A DNA stretch of 64,000 nt from Acidobacteriota bacterium (lineage in GTDB: Bacteria > Acidobacteriota > Terriglobia > Terriglobales > Acidobacteriaceae): contig QIBA01000049.1 in assembly GCA_003225175.1 (NCBI GenBank), forward strand, positions 1 through 64,000, written 5' to 3'. A program made the translations under genes and the position numbers. The notes under the pieces are model-generated. The model did no database searches and was not told the origin of the DNA. It saw only the letters and a list, made by a program, of their open reading frames with translations. This document shows, in pieces, positions 9,534 through 19,230 of this stretch (positions are counted from its first letter, which is position 1; each line of letters opens with the position of its first letter).

Positions 9534-10835
9534 ATGCCTCTCGAACGCCTTCAGAAGATCATTGCCGCTGCCGGAATCGCCTCGCGACGCAAAGCCGAGG
9601 AGCTGATCCAATCGGGCCTGGTGAGCGTCAATGGCACTACCATCACAGAGCTCGGCAGCAAAGCCGATCCTCAGGTGGATTCCATCCGTGTCAATGACAA
9701 GCTTCTAAAAGGCGCCGAGGGTCATGAGTATGTCGCCCTCAACAAGCCCAAGGGATACGTAACCACTGTATCGGATCCCGAGGGCCGGCCCACGGTAATG
9801 GAGCTCGTGCACAGCAACGCTCGCCTTTACCCCATCGGACGTCTCGACTTCAACAGCGAAGGCCTGCTGCTGCTCACGAATGATGGAGTGCTGGCGCACA
9901 AGCTGATGAAGGCCGCCTCTCACATTCCCAAGACCTACCTGGTCAAGGTTGCCGGCCAGCCGGACGAGCAACAGCTTCGCCGCCTCCGCTCTGGGGTCTC
10001 TATCGCCGAGGAGCGCGATCCGAAGCGCCGCGTACGCACCGCCGCGGCACAGATTCGCGTGATTAAAGAAGCGGACAATCCCTGGCTCGAAGTCACGCTG
10101 CACGAAGGACGTAATCGGCAAATCCGGAAGATGTTCGAGGAGATCGGACATCACGTGGAAAAAATCCGTCGCGTTCGCTACGGACCGCTCGAGCTGGATG
10201 TGCCGCCAGGTGAGTCACGAATTCTGACGCCAAGAGAGGTATCGCAGTTGCAGCGCGCGACGGAGCCACAAACGACATCTCGATCCGAGCGCGATGACCA
10301 ACGTTTCAGGCGCCAAGATGGCGGAGCATCTCGGCGGCCATTTCGACAGAGAGATGAAGAACGCCCGCGTGAGAGCCGCAGTGAGCGCGAACCCCGATTC
10401 AGCGAAGAGCAAAAACGCAGAGACCGCGAAGACGGTGGACGAACCTTTCGCGCCCCTCGGCGCGACTACGAGCGTGCGCAGCACGCAGGCGAGCGCGCGG
10501 TGAAGTTCGGCGGCGGCAAAGGGGATCGCCGCCGGGAAAGGCCAGGGCAGTTCTCTGATCGAACGCGACGGGACAAGCGCGCACAAGAATTCTCTGAGCG
10601 GCCACACGATAATCGCGGTTCTTTCGCTGATCGACCGTCATTCAAAGATCGTGGTGGTGCGCGTCAAGGTTTTGGAACTCCAGAGCGCTCCAAAAGCGCA
10701 CGAGGAGGCTTCAATCGAGGATCGAAGTCCTCGCAATTCGGGCAAAGCAGTGCGGGCAAGAAATGGTCAAAGCGCCCTGATGGCAGAAGTGGTCAGAGGC
10801 GCCCAAACAACGGCCCCCGTCGCCGAAGTTCCTGA
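9534..10835 (+). CDS. rluB: RluB-type 23S rRNA pseudouridine synthase with long Arg-rich tail
   Basis: Isomerises a uridine of 23S rRNA to pseudouridine. Residues 1-60 form an S4 RNA-binding domain (MPLERLQKIIAAAGIASRRKAEELI). The catalytic domain follows, with GRLDFNSEGLLLLTNDG near residue 102 (catalytic Asp about 105) and the RNRQIRKMFEEIGHHVEKIRRV block near 195. The core ends near residue 235. The remaining 200 residues are low-complexity Arg/Glu/Asp/Gly/Ser sequence with RGG- and RSER-like pieces, expected to be disordered and RNA-binding. RluB rather than RluE/RluF is inferred from linkage to scpAB. Confidence 0.9.
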   Translation: MPLERLQKIIAAAGIASRRKAEELIQSGLVSVNGTTITELGSKADPQVDSIRVNDKLLKGAEGHEYVALNKPKGYVTTVSDPEGRPTVMELVHSNARLYPIGRLDFNSEGLLLLTNDGVLAHKLMKAASHIPKTYLVKVAGQPDEQQLRRLRSGVSIAEERDPKRRVRTAAAQIRVIKEADNPWLEVTLHEGRNRQIRKMFEEIGHHVEKIRRVRYGPLELDVPPGESRILTPREVSQLQRATEPQTTSRSERDDQRFRRQDGGASRRPFRQRDEERPRESRSEREPRFSEEQKRRDREDGGRTFRAPRRDYERAQHAGERAVKFGGGKGDRRRERPGQFSDRTRRDKRAQEFSERPHDNRGSFADRPSFKDRGGARQGFGTPERSKSARGGFNRGSKSSQFGQSSAGKKWSKRPDGRSGQRRPNNGPRRRSS

Positions 10836-10874
10836 TACACTCTCAAGTTCTTTTGACCCTCCTGAAGCGAATTG

Positions 10875-12005
10875 ATGAAAAAGATCGAAGATTTTGTACC
10901 GGCTCACATACGAGCGCTGTCGAAGTATGTGCCGGGCAAACCGGTGCGCCAGGCCGAACGCGAAAGTGGCATTCGCTGCATCAAGCTAGCGTCCAACGAG
11001 AATCCTTTCGGCCCATCTCCACTGGCAATCGCCGCGATACGGCAGGCAGCAACTGCGATCAATTTTTATCCCGATAGTGATGCCAACCACCTGCGCCTCG
11101 TACTCGCTGAGCATCACGGCGTCGAGCCGGAACAGATTCTCGTTACTGACGGTTCGACAGCCCTGATCGACATCCTTGCCCGCACGCTGCTGGCTGCAGG
11201 GCTGAATGCGGTGACCAGCAGGTGTTCGTTCATCATCTATTCGATCGTGACGTGTGCGGCAGGGGGGCGGCTGATCTTGGTTCCAACCCGGGACGATGGC
11301 TTCGACCTCGATGCGATAGCCGAAGCGATCACGCCGGATACACGGGTCGTGTATATCGCGAACCCGAACAATCCGACGGGAACCATGTTTTTCGCCGACG
11401 AGCTTGATCGATTCATCGAGCGCATCCCGTCGCATGTAATGATCGCGCTGGACGAGGCGTATTCGGATTATGGAGAGTTTTCCGCGCGCAAGAAGAATCA
11501 GGTTTACTCACGCTCGATCGAATGGGTGAGGAAAGGACGGCAGAACGTCATCGTACTGCGGACCTTCTCGAAGGCGCATGGACTGGCTGGATTGCGCGTT
11601 GGTTATGGCCTCGGCGATCCGCAGATGCTGCGCTATTTCGCCCAGATGCGGACGGCATTCTCGGTCTCCAGCACAGGCGAGGCCGGCGCGATCGCAGCAT
11701 TGAAAGACGAGACGCACATTCATCTTTCTGTTGAACGCAACAGCGAGGGAGTCGAGTATCTGACTCCGCGGCTTCAGGAACTGGGCTTCCGAGTAGTGCC
11801 AACCACCGCTAACTTTCTTTATCTGGAAACTTCGGAAGATCCGACCCAGCTCGCAGCTCGCATTCAAAACGAGGGCTGCATTGTCCGCAGCCTCACGCCC
11901 TGGGGAATTCCCAATGCGCTGCGCATCACAGTCGGCACGCCTGACCAGAATCGCATCCTGATCGACGCCATTGCGCGCGTAATGCGGCCAGTGGATGCAC
12001 CTTGA
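10875..12005 (+). CDS. hisC: Histidinol-phosphate aminotransferase HisC
   Basis: PLP-dependent aminotransferase converting imidazole-acetol phosphate to histidinol phosphate in histidine synthesis. The 376-aa protein has NPNNPTG (about 165) and FSKAHGLAGLRVGYG near residue 230, where Lys forms the Schiff base. The N-terminal KLASNENPFGPSP segment is the family substrate loop. ATG 10875 is preferred to the TTG immediately before it. Some paralogs act on aromatic amino acids; with no other his gene nearby, HisC is the best but not certain assignment. Confidence 0.9.
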   Translation: MKKIEDFVPAHIRALSKYVPGKPVRQAERESGIRCIKLASNENPFGPSPLAIAAIRQAATAINFYPDSDANHLRLVLAEHHGVEPEQILVTDGSTALIDILARTLLAAGLNAVTSRCSFIIYSIVTCAAGGRLILVPTRDDGFDLDAIAEAITPDTRVVYIANPNNPTGTMFFADELDRFIERIPSHVMIALDEAYSDYGEFSARKKNQVYSRSIEWVRKGRQNVIVLRTFSKAHGLAGLRVGYGLGDPQMLRYFAQMRTAFSVSSTGEAGAIAALKDETHIHLSVERNSEGVEYLTPRLQELGFRVVPTTANFLYLETSEDPTQLAARIQNEGCIVRSLTPWGIPNALRITVGTPDQNRILIDAIARVMRPVDAP

Positions 12006-12367
12006 CCGCCTCAGGCACTGGTCAGCTCTTGCCTGATACGTTGAGTAGGGATGTGATAGCGCTGCGCCGGCTACGGGAACACTAAGAGCGTGATCTCTGC
12101 CGAGCTACTCTTTCTTCTTTTTGCTGTGCGGCTTTTGCGCCTTCTGCGCACGCTGGCGCGCGCGATCCGAAGCGCTTACGTCATCCGCATTTTCGTCGTG
12201 TTCCTGCATACCGAATGTGAAAATAAAACAACATTTCTCCAATCGCAAGAGTTTTTCAAAAATTTTGGATACACAAAGGTAACAAATAGTTTCCGCGCAC
12301 AACCTTCCGAAACGAAAATTTCGGACCGACACGTGCAGAAAATTGCCGCGGCTCCCAATGTGCAGCC
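12006..12367. other. AT-rich intergenic region between convergent genes
   Basis: 362 bp between hisC (+) and a DinB gene (-). Positions 12200-12330 are clearly more AT-rich than the flanks and contain a small hairpin (CCGAAA/TTTCGG, 12307-12324). On the minus strand a promoter-like pair (TTGCGA, 17 bp, TATTTT) precedes a 34-codon ORF listed separately. No tRNA-like structure seen. Confidence 0.4.
12105..12209 (-). CDS. Possible 34-aa highly charged small protein
   Basis: Short ORF beginning MQEHDENADDVSASD and ending in a Lys-rich run (SKKKKE). The acidic N-terminal and basic C-terminal halves give a strongly polarised charge. No Shine-Dalgarno is seen next to the ATG, but a sigma70-like pair on the minus strand (TTGCGA, 17 bp spacer, TATTTT) would place the transcript start only about ten bases upstream, compatible with a very short leader. 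The reading frame stays open upstream to 12332. No family recognised; it may be non-coding. Confidence 0.35.
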   Translation of the reverse strand: MQEHDENADDVSASDRARQRAQKAQKPHSKKKKE

Positions 12368-12880
12368 TCAGGAACGCTGCTTGTTGTGCTCGTCGTAGTA
12401 GAGCAGAAGATCAGTCGAGACCGCCGCCGCGCCGAGCTGCCGCAGCATCGTAGTGACCTGCCCGCGATGGTATGTCGAGTGATTGACTACATGCGCGAGC
12501 TGCTGCCATAGCGGATAACTGTAGAACTCTCCCCGTAGATTCCGATAGCGCATGTCCGCGCCCAAGGTCTTCTCCGGCAGAGTGGAAATCCACTTCTCGC
12601 GATCTAAGCGAACTTGGTTCAGCTTCGAACGAAGCGCCTTACGATCACTGAATTCTGATGGCTGCAGCAAAGCCGGAGGCCAGCGCCCAAACCAGCGCTC
12701 CAGCCAGATCCACTCTGCCCCGACAATATGCGTGAATGTGTCGTGCAGTGAGCCGAAGCTATTGCCCAAGTCCCGCTTCAACAAGTCTGCGTGTAGCGGT
12801 TCGGCAGCATCGAAGGCACGATCGTTCGCCCAGGTGTTGTAGGCATATAACTCCTTGAAGTAGGCGATAGTTGGACTCAA
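12368..12880 (-). CDS. DinB family protein
   Basis: Four-helix-bundle DinB/YfiT-like protein, 170 aa. This family usually binds a divalent metal through three His and includes thiol-dependent transferases. Candidate ligands are the His of GSLHDTFTHIVGAEW (about residue 45-50) and the C-terminal VNHSTYHRGQV, the family hallmark. The start is set at TTG 12880 because AGGAGG lies 5 nt upstream on the minus strand; the longer ATG-initiated reading from 12946 adds 22 unlike residues. It is divergent from the MFS gene. A second DinB gene occurs at 22454. Confidence 0.85.
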   Translation of the reverse strand: MSPTIAYFKELYAYNTWANDRAFDAAEPLHADLLKRDLGNSFGSLHDTFTHIVGAEWIWLERWFGRWPPALLQPSEFSDRKALRSKLNQVRLDREKWISTLPEKTLGADMRYRNLRGEFYSYPLWQQLAHVVNHSTYHRGQVTTMLRQLGAAAVSTDLLLYYDEHNKQRS

Positions 12881-12984
12881 TTCATCCTCCTGACCTTCCC
12901 AGTCGGTATGATGGAAGTTGCGGCAGTGTACTGGATTTCCCAGCAACGGGGGGTTTTCGTCCCAGCTGCAGCATCGAACGAGAC

Positions 12985-14298
12985 GTGGCTACGCTGACCA
13001 CAAGTTTGCCTTCGCGATTTGCCGGCGCCTTCCGCTCTTTGCGCCATCGTAATTTCCAGCTCTTCTTTGCTGGTCAACTGATTTCGCTGGTCGGCACGTG
13101 GATGCAGAATGTCGCTGAGGCTTGGTTGATCTACCGGCTGACAGGATCATCGCTGCTGCTCGGCGCGGTTTCCTTTTGCTCGCAAATACCCATTTTCCTG
13201 CTCTCGCCTATTGGGGGCGCCGTCGTCGATCGTCGCCACCGGCATCGCGTAATTATTGCTACGCAAACCCTGTCTATGATCCTCGCCTTCATCCTGGCGG
13301 CAATCACCTTGCTTGGAGTAGTAAAGGTGTGGCAGGTCTTCGTGCTCGCCGCTCTGCTTGGATTTGTAAACGCCTTCGATATTCCCGCGCGCCAGGCATT
13401 CATTGTCGAAATGGTGGGTCGGGATGACCTGATGAACGCCATCGCACTGAATTCCTCGATGTTCAACGGCGCCCGCGTCATCGGCCCGGCGATTGCCGGC
13501 ATCCTGGTCGCCAGTATCGGCGAAGGATGGTGCTTCTTCGCTAATGCAGTCAGCTACGTCGCCGTGCTTGCCGGGCTTCTGATGATGAAAGTTCCACCGT
13601 GGACTCGTCGTCCCCAGGAAACATCGGCTGTGGAGGACATCAAAGAAGGCTTCCTCTGGGTCTTTCGAACAAAGCCAATCTTTGCCCTGTTGCTGCTGGT
13701 TGGCATCGTGAGTCTCGTAGGAATGCCGTATGCAGTGCTGATGCCGATTTTTGCGGATCAAGTCTTGCACAGCGGAGCCCGCGGATTGGGAATGCTGATG
13801 GGATTCAGCGGGACGGGAGCGCTGATCGGCGCCCTCACGCTGGCAACCAAGTCCAGCCTAAGAGGACTGGGAGCATGGGTTCCCGCGGCCTCAGCTTCCT
13901 TCGGAGGCTTTCTAATTCTGTTTTCCTATTCGCGACTGTTTTGGCTTTCCGCAGTTTTCTTGATTCCGATAGGTCTGTCCATGATGGTGCAGATGGCCTC
14001 GACGAATACGCTTATCCAGTCCATGGTCCCCGACCGCCTGCGCGGCCGCATCATGTCTGCGTATTCCATGATGATGATGGGCATGGCGCCATTAGGAGCG
14101 CTGCTGGCTGGCGCGCTCTCTGAACACATGGGAGCTCCATTTACCGTCGCGGTCGGCGGCGCCTGCTCTATTCTGGGATCTATCTGGTTCAGTACTCAGC
14201 TCAAGGAGTTCCGTGTTGAAGCTCGCCGCCTGATCATTGCCCAGACTTACGCGGGGGGTGATCCGGCTGAGGAGATCACGACAGTGCGGGAGACATGA
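12985..14298 (+). CDS. MFS transporter (enterobactin-exporter-like, MFS_3)
   Basis: Inner-membrane major facilitator with about 12 predicted helices in 437 aa; the first helix region reads [31 protein letters not shown], typical of the EntS/MFS_3 branch of drug and siderophore exporters. The inter-helix loop [13 protein letters not shown] corresponds to the conserved loop 2-3 motif. GTG 12985 is the most plausible start; the frame is open back to TTG 12871, which would overlap the divergent DinB start. The stop overlaps the next gene as ATGA, so transporter and dioxygenase are coupled. The substrate is unknown. Confidence 0.88.
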   Translation: MATLTTSLPSRFAGAFRSLRHRNFQLFFAGQLISLVGTWMQNVAEAWLIYRLTGSSLLLGAVSFCSQIPIFLLSPIGGAVVDRRHRHRVIIATQTLSMILAFILAAITLLGVVKVWQVFVLAALLGFVNAFDIPARQAFIVEMVGRDDLMNAIALNSSMFNGARVIGPAIAGILVASIGEGWCFFANAVSYVAVLAGLLMMKVPPWTRRPQETSAVEDIKEGFLWVFRTKPIFALLLLVGIVSLVGMPYAVLMPIFADQVLHSGARGLGMLMGFSGTGALIGALTLATKSSLRGLGAWVPAASASFGGFLILFSYSRLFWLSAVFLIPIGLSMMVQMASTNTLIQSMVPDRLRGRIMSAYSMMMMGMAPLGALLAGALSEHMGAPFTVAVGGACSILGSIWFSTQLKEFRVEARRLIIAQTYAGGDPAEEITTVRET

Positions 14299-15173
14299 CG
14301 ATTCGGGACCTATCCCTTGACCATAGGCCTGTCGGAGATCTGCTGCAGGTTCCTGATCGCGAGGGCGCCGAGCAATTCAAACTCAACAGCGACCAGATCC
14401 GCTTCTTTCAAGAGCATGGATACGTAAGCGGCATTCGAATCCTCGACGAGGACCAGGTCGAGATCTTACGGCGAGAACTCGCTCAATTGGCCGATCCGTC
14501 GCATGATGGGTACGAACTGTTCTACGAATTCCATTCCAACGAATCCTCCGATCCAAACAAGGTACTCTTTCACGCCTTAGGCGCCTGGCGCATCGCGCGC
14601 GGCTTTCATGACCTGCTTTGGAGCCGACGATTAACGGTGCCAGCCTCGCAACTGCTCGCTGGGCCTATACGCTTCTGGCATGACCAACTCTTCTGCAAGC
14701 CAGCGCACCACGGCGGTGTTGTAGCCTGGCATCAGGATTACTCTTACTGGACTCGCACCAAGCCCCTCGCCCATCTAACCTGCTGGATCGGTCTCGACGA
14801 CTCGACTCGCGAGAATGGATGTTTGCAGTACATCGCAGGAAGCCATCGCTGGCCAGATCTACCGATTACCGGGCTCGCTGGAGACATGGATGCGATCAAT
14901 GCAGTGTTAAGCCAGCAACAGCGAAGTCAATTCGCGAATCCAGTGGCTGTCGAGTTAAAGAAAGGTGAGGCCTCGTTCCATCATCCGCGGCTCGTTCACG
15001 GCTCATTCGCAAACCACTCGACTCGCTCACGCCGAGCGACTGTAATCAACGTAATGCGAGATGGAGTGAAATCAGTGAGCAACGAGCCTTTGTTACAGGG
15101 CGTTCCGGTCATTCCATCCGGAGAGAAGATTCAGGGACAGTTCTTTCCGCTTCTCTACGATCCGAACGCTTAA
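14295..15173 (+). CDS. Phytanoyl-CoA dioxygenase (PhyH) family protein
   Basis: Predicted Fe(II)/2-oxoglutarate-dependent oxygenase, 292 aa. The HxD iron motif is WHQDY (H149, D151) and the distal His is in [11 protein letters not shown] (about 234), followed by the Arg of the 2OG-binding segment (SRRATV). These three ligands are intact, so it should be catalytically competent. PhyH relatives hydroxylate acyl-CoAs, ectoine or secondary metabolites. Coupling (ATGA) to an exporter suggests a small-molecule tailoring and export pair, but this is inference. Confidence 0.88.
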   Translation: MTIRDLSLDHRPVGDLLQVPDREGAEQFKLNSDQIRFFQEHGYVSGIRILDEDQVEILRRELAQLADPSHDGYELFYEFHSNESSDPNKVLFHALGAWRIARGFHDLLWSRRLTVPASQLLAGPIRFWHDQLFCKPAHHGGVVAWHQDYSYWTRTKPLAHLTCWIGLDDSTRENGCLQYIAGSHRWPDLPITGLAGDMDAINAVLSQQQRSQFANPVAVELKKGEASFHHPRLVHGSFANHSTRSRRATVINVMRDGVKSVSNEPLLQGVPVIPSGEKIQGQFFPLLYDPNA

Positions 15174-15272
15174 GTAGAGACGTAGAATGCCTAAGCAATG
15201 CCGCGTGAGCCAGGCATGCTATGCGCTTCAAACATTCGAGCACGGAGGAGACGCAGCATGCTGCGTCTCTAC
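15174..15272. repeat. Two copies of the GTAGAGACG palindrome between convergent genes
   Basis: The gap between the convergent dioxygenase and cytochrome genes begins with a degenerate copy right after the TAA stop (GTAGAGACGTAGAATGCC, 15174 on). It ends with a near-perfect palindrome (GAGACGCAGCATGCTGCGTC, 15248 on) that contains the TAG stop of the minus-strand cytochrome at 15269-15271. Either copy could fold at a transcript 3' end. No T-run follows, so classical terminator function is not shown. Confidence 0.6.
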
Positions 15273-18200
15273 TTGTCCTCCCCGCTTCCCTTCTTTTGCT
15301 GGTCTGGCTCCTCGACCGCTTTGAGTGGAGTGTGGGAATCCACCGGTCGCCCCGGAGGAGCATTCGTCACTGTATAAAGCTCGCCGTTCCGCATGTACAT
15401 CCGCAGCATCTCCTGCTGATTGAAAGGCCGCGCGCCACGACGTCCAAATACTGAGAGCTGATTCCCGCTCTCATCGACGCCGCGATCACGGTCAGTGCCT
15501 TCTGAGACGATGAGCGCCGGTCCTTTGGTCTTGTATCTGGCGATAAGCTTCGGAGTTGGCGGTGGACTGAATCCATAGAATTTATCGTTATCGACCGGCG
15601 AGAATAGCTGCACGATTTTGAAGCCGGCTTCGCCATCCGCGACGAACGCAAACTGGCTGGAGCTAACCATTCCTGTCTTTACATCGCGCGTATCCCTCAA
15701 TTCGCCATTGGCATTGAACATTTGCGCAAGTTTTGGATGCTCTGGGCGTTCGATATCGATAATCGCCATGCCATCCTTACCGTCCGCGACATAAGCGTAT
15801 GTGCGGGCCAGATAGACGTTACGGGCATCACCTAAGAGGACCTTCGCGCCGTCGACCAATTTGGGCTGGTCGAGATGCGTGATGTCAAAAACTTTCAAGC
15901 CCTCCTTATCGGTCACAAACGCATAGCGGAATTGAACGGCCACACCGGTTGGCTCGTTCAGCACAGGCGAACCGATCTCAGCCGTAATCTTCGGGTGCAA
16001 CGGATCGTCGAGGCTCACAACCTCAAGACCTCGATCGCACAGGATATAAGCGTAGACTCCGGCGATAGTGATGCGGCGAGCTCCGTTTAGCTTTCCGTCA
16101 GGATTGAACGTAGCGGCCCGACGAACGAAATTATTCGCCGGATTGCCATCGAGCAGCGTGCCCACTCCGGCAAAGTCCTTCTTCTCCTTCAGGTTGTTGC
16201 CGAGGACTACAAGCCCCTCATACTTGTCGGTTCCGTAAAGGAAGCCGTACATCAAGTGGATCTGCTGCTCTTCATTTTGTGGATCATGGCGCCGCAGCGG
16301 ATCGACTCCGAGCGTAGTCGGGGTTGCGATTGCCGTGGCATATTTGCTCTTCACGTAAAACTTTTGTCCGAACGGTGAAACTGGAGCGGTAACGATCTTT
16401 TCCGAGAAATCCTTGTTATCAATCTGGGCGACGTCGTAGAAGCGGAATCCCCCCTTGCCCAGCGCTGCGTACGCGTACTCGCCGCGTAGTTGAATGTCGA
16501 GCACCTCTTCTCCGCCGAGTTTTGCGCGCACCGGATGCTCATCCGCATCCAGCTCCCGCTTGTGCTTTTGGAACTCCTCATAATTTTTGGGATAGGCAAT
16601 CTTATGGAAGTCACTGCCGTAGATCGCTGGTGGCTCCTCGTGCTCGGCGATCTTGACGGCATTGAACCCCTCCTCACCCGCGGCGACGTAGACGTAGCGT
16701 CCCATGAAGTTGAGGAAGTTTGTGCCTTGAATCAGGACCTGCGCCATCCACGCATTGTTATCTTTCTCCTGCGAGACGTGGCAGTCCGTGCACTCTTTCG
16801 TTTCTTTGGCGCGCACAGTGTGCGGGACGTAGGGACTGAAAGCCTCTCCGCTGAAGCCTTCTACTGAAACAGTTTGCTGCTGGTAGTAGAGCCAGTCGCG
16901 CTGAGCGTTCTGCGAGCTCACCACAACTGCACAGGCTGAACGAATCGGAGAAACGCGATTACCGGTGACCGTGCCATCGATGCCGAGCATGTACACGTCA
17001 TCCCGCAACACCATGAAATCGTAGGCGGTGTAGTTGCGCGTGAGCAGCCCTTCGTTGTGCAGCATCGGCATGCGCTGATTGGCAGACATCGACAAGTGGC
17101 ATCCGAAGCAGCTTGTGGTCCAGGACGTGTGACAGCTCTGGCAGCTCATCTTGGTGGAAGCGTGCGCGAGCTTCGTGAGATCGTTTTGATCGGCGATGGT
17201 TCCCCAGGTAATGCCGTCCTTCTGAATCGTCTTTGCCAGCCGCGACTTCTCGCTGTAGTGCGGACGACCAGGCGTGATCGTGTCGATTACCTGCACGACT
17301 TCCCATTCCTGATTTGCCTCCATGATCGAACGCTGGTAGAGACGATCGCCGCGCCAATAAAACTGTTTCTCCTTGAATGGCGTTGTATTGATCGCAAGAT
17401 TGATTCCGTTACCCGGTGCTGCCGGACCATTCGCGACCAGGGTTGCGCGGGAGCGAAGATCGCCATGGCAAGCTTCGCAGGTGATGACCAGCGCATTGCG
17501 CGTCTCGCCATAGAGCTTGCCGTTGCCATGGTTATCCTGCGAGAAATGGCAATCGGCGCATTGCATTCCCTTATCGAGATGAATGTCGGAGAGGTGAACG
17601 GCTTTCTTGAACTTTTCCGGATCCTTCCAGTCCACAACATTGCCGTCTGCGTCGAGCAGATTCCCCTTACGGTCATGCTTGTACACCGCGCGGAAGATCC
17701 AGCCATGACTGTGGAAGTCGGCCATCTGGGTCTTATCGAGCTGCTTGTTGAACTCAGGCGTGCCGACTTGCTGCAGGAAGCTTACGTCGCGCCATTTACC
17801 GCGATCGGCAGATCCTTCGGGATTGCGCACCTGGGCTCGATATGCATCCGTTGCCGATGGATCGTGTTGCTTCTGCGGATACATTTTGTCGGCGTTGATC
17901 TCGTTGTCCCACCATGTGTAGCCGTAGTACGTGGTGACCATGTTCGTGCCGGGATGAACGTGGCAAGTCATGCACTGGCTGGACGGAATCGAGAGCGTGA
18001 AGACATGCTGCAGAGGATGCCCGGTCTCGCTCTTCGAGATCGTCGGATCCGACTGCTGCGATATGCCGAGGTTCCCGTAACGGGCATACTTGCCGGAGTG
18101 CATCGGGTCGCGATCGTTGGCATAGACCACGTGACACCCGCTGCACCCGCCCTGGCGATAATCACCGGGCTGGTCGTTGGTGCCGGGAAATGACAGGAGT

Positions 18201-19195
18201 GGATCAAGCAGCCGGGTTTTTTGCAATCCAAGGAAAACTGGATCGGTGCGCAGCTCTGTGCCAAATCCCCGCGTGGACAGCTTCACGTCGGGATGTCCTG
18301 GATCCTCGTCCGAAACAGGATTCCCAATCTCGCCCTTTTCCCGTCCACCGCGCTCGAACACTCGCAGCACATTCCCAGGCTGGGAGATCTCCCAACGCTG
18401 CAGCGGATCGATGTACGGGAGGACTCCCTTCTGCTTCGTCTCTTCTGGAGTCGGTGGGGGCCAAGTGATCAGCCGCTGCGGCTTGCCATCCCGCGAGTAA
18501 CTCTCTCCGAAGCGCGGATTCTTTAACGGATATCCGCCGTTGTTGTACAACGCAGCGCCCCAGAGCATGGCTCCGTGGGTCATCATGCTGGTGCGGACCT
18601 GGTGAACTTCTTCGGAATGGCATCCGGAGCGCCCGCAGGTCTCCTGGGACACGCGGTTGTCGCCGGGATTTACAAACTTCACCCATTCAGCGCTTTCCTT
18701 CAACCAAAGCGACCCAAAATAGGAACGCACCGGATTCGCGGCGGAGTGCTCGTCTTCGCGAAATCGCGCGCGAACGTGGGCCCTGTTTTTTGCATCGTTG
18801 TATTGCGCAGAATCCTTAGCCGCGCTGTTCATCACCGAGGCATCCCCGCCATGGCAATCGGTGCATCCGAGGCGCACCGTTCCCGGAGCATGCATCGTCG
18901 CGCTATCGATGGGATTGTGGCAGCCCGAACTCATGCAGCCGCGCGTCTTGGCGTCGGCTTCGTCCTGTGTCTGCAGGATCAGAAGTTGCGATCCTCGCCG
19001 CTGCGTGCGTTCGGTGATGCTCTCAGTCTGATCCTGCGACGAAGTTTGCGATTTTGTGGAGCTGGATTGCTGGGATTGCTGCGCTCCATGATGCTTGCTG
19101 GAAGCATTCGCTCCTGCTGCCAGACGCGTGATGAGCACCAGGCAAATTGCGAGGCCAAAGATTCCCATTCGACGAATGCTGCGAGACCTCTTCAT
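15269..19195 (-). CDS. Large multiheme cytochrome c with C-terminal LVIVD-like beta-propeller
   Basis: A 1308-aa exported protein. After a signal peptide (about residues 1-30) comes a low-complexity Ser/Gln linker, then ten c-heme motifs between about residues 86 and 805: eight CXXCH (CTDCH, CSGCH, CMTCH, CADCH, CEACH, CQSCH, CFGCH, CTDCH) and two CX4CH (CMSSGCH, CGRSGCH). From about 820 to 1250 there are repeats of the type YAYVADGKDGMAIIDI and YAYILCDRGLEVVSL, the LVIVD pattern of surface beta-propellers. No membrane anchor. It lies 35 bp downstream of an outer-membrane barrel gene on the same strand. Likely a periplasmic or surface electron carrier; the acceptor is unknown. Confidence 0.9.
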   Translation of the reverse strand: MKRSRSIRRMGIFGLAICLVLITRLAAGANASSKHHGAQQSQQSSSTKSQTSSQDQTESITERTQRRGSQLLILQTQDEADAKTRGCMSSGCHNPIDSATMHAPGTVRLGCTDCHGGDASVMNSAAKDSAQYNDAKNRAHVRARFREDEHSAANPVRSYFGSLWLKESAEWVKFVNPGDNRVSQETCGRSGCHSEEVHQVRTSMMTHGAMLWGAALYNNGGYPLKNPRFGESYSRDGKPQRLITWPPPTPEETKQKGVLPYIDPLQRWEISQPGNVLRVFERGGREKGEIGNPVSDEDPGHPDVKLSTRGFGTELRTDPVFLGLQKTRLLDPLLSFPGTNDQPGDYRQGGCSGCHVVYANDRDPMHSGKYARYGNLGISQQSDPTISKSETGHPLQHVFTLSIPSSQCMTCHVHPGTNMVTTYYGYTWWDNEINADKMYPQKQHDPSATDAYRAQVRNPEGSADRGKWRDVSFLQQVGTPEFNKQLDKTQMADFHSHGWIFRAVYKHDRKGNLLDADGNVVDWKDPEKFKKAVHLSDIHLDKGMQCADCHFSQDNHGNGKLYGETRNALVITCEACHGDLRSRATLVANGPAAPGNGINLAINTTPFKEKQFYWRGDRLYQRSIMEANQEWEVVQVIDTITPGRPHYSEKSRLAKTIQKDGITWGTIADQNDLTKLAHASTKMSCQSCHTSWTTSCFGCHLSMSANQRMPMLHNEGLLTRNYTAYDFMVLRDDVYMLGIDGTVTGNRVSPIRSACAVVVSSQNAQRDWLYYQQQTVSVEGFSGEAFSPYVPHTVRAKETKECTDCHVSQEKDNNAWMAQVLIQGTNFLNFMGRYVYVAAGEEGFNAVKIAEHEEPPAIYGSDFHKIAYPKNYEEFQKHKRELDADEHPVRAKLGGEEVLDIQLRGEYAYAALGKGGFRFYDVAQIDNKDFSEKIVTAPVSPFGQKFYVKSKYATAIATPTTLGVDPLRRHDPQNEEQQIHLMYGFLYGTDKYEGLVVLGNNLKEKKDFAGVGTLLDGNPANNFVRRAATFNPDGKLNGARRITIAGVYAYILCDRGLEVVSLDDPLHPKITAEIGSPVLNEPTGVAVQFRYAFVTDKEGLKVFDITHLDQPKLVDGAKVLLGDARNVYLARTYAYVADGKDGMAIIDIERPEHPKLAQMFNANGELRDTRDVKTGMVSSSQFAFVADGEAGFKIVQLFSPVDNDKFYGFSPPPTPKLIARYKTKGPALIVSEGTDRDRGVDESGNQLSVFGRRGARPFNQQEMLRMYMRNGELYTVTNAPPGRPVDSHTPLKAVEEPDQQKKGSGEDK

Positions 19196-19230
19196 TTATC
19201 CCCTGAGCTCACCGGGTTCAACTTGCCTAT

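Noticed and set aside
17057-18193. 378-codon plus-strand ORF
   Set aside because: Antisense to the ten-heme cytochrome; no domain, and the heme motifs fix the other strand as coding.
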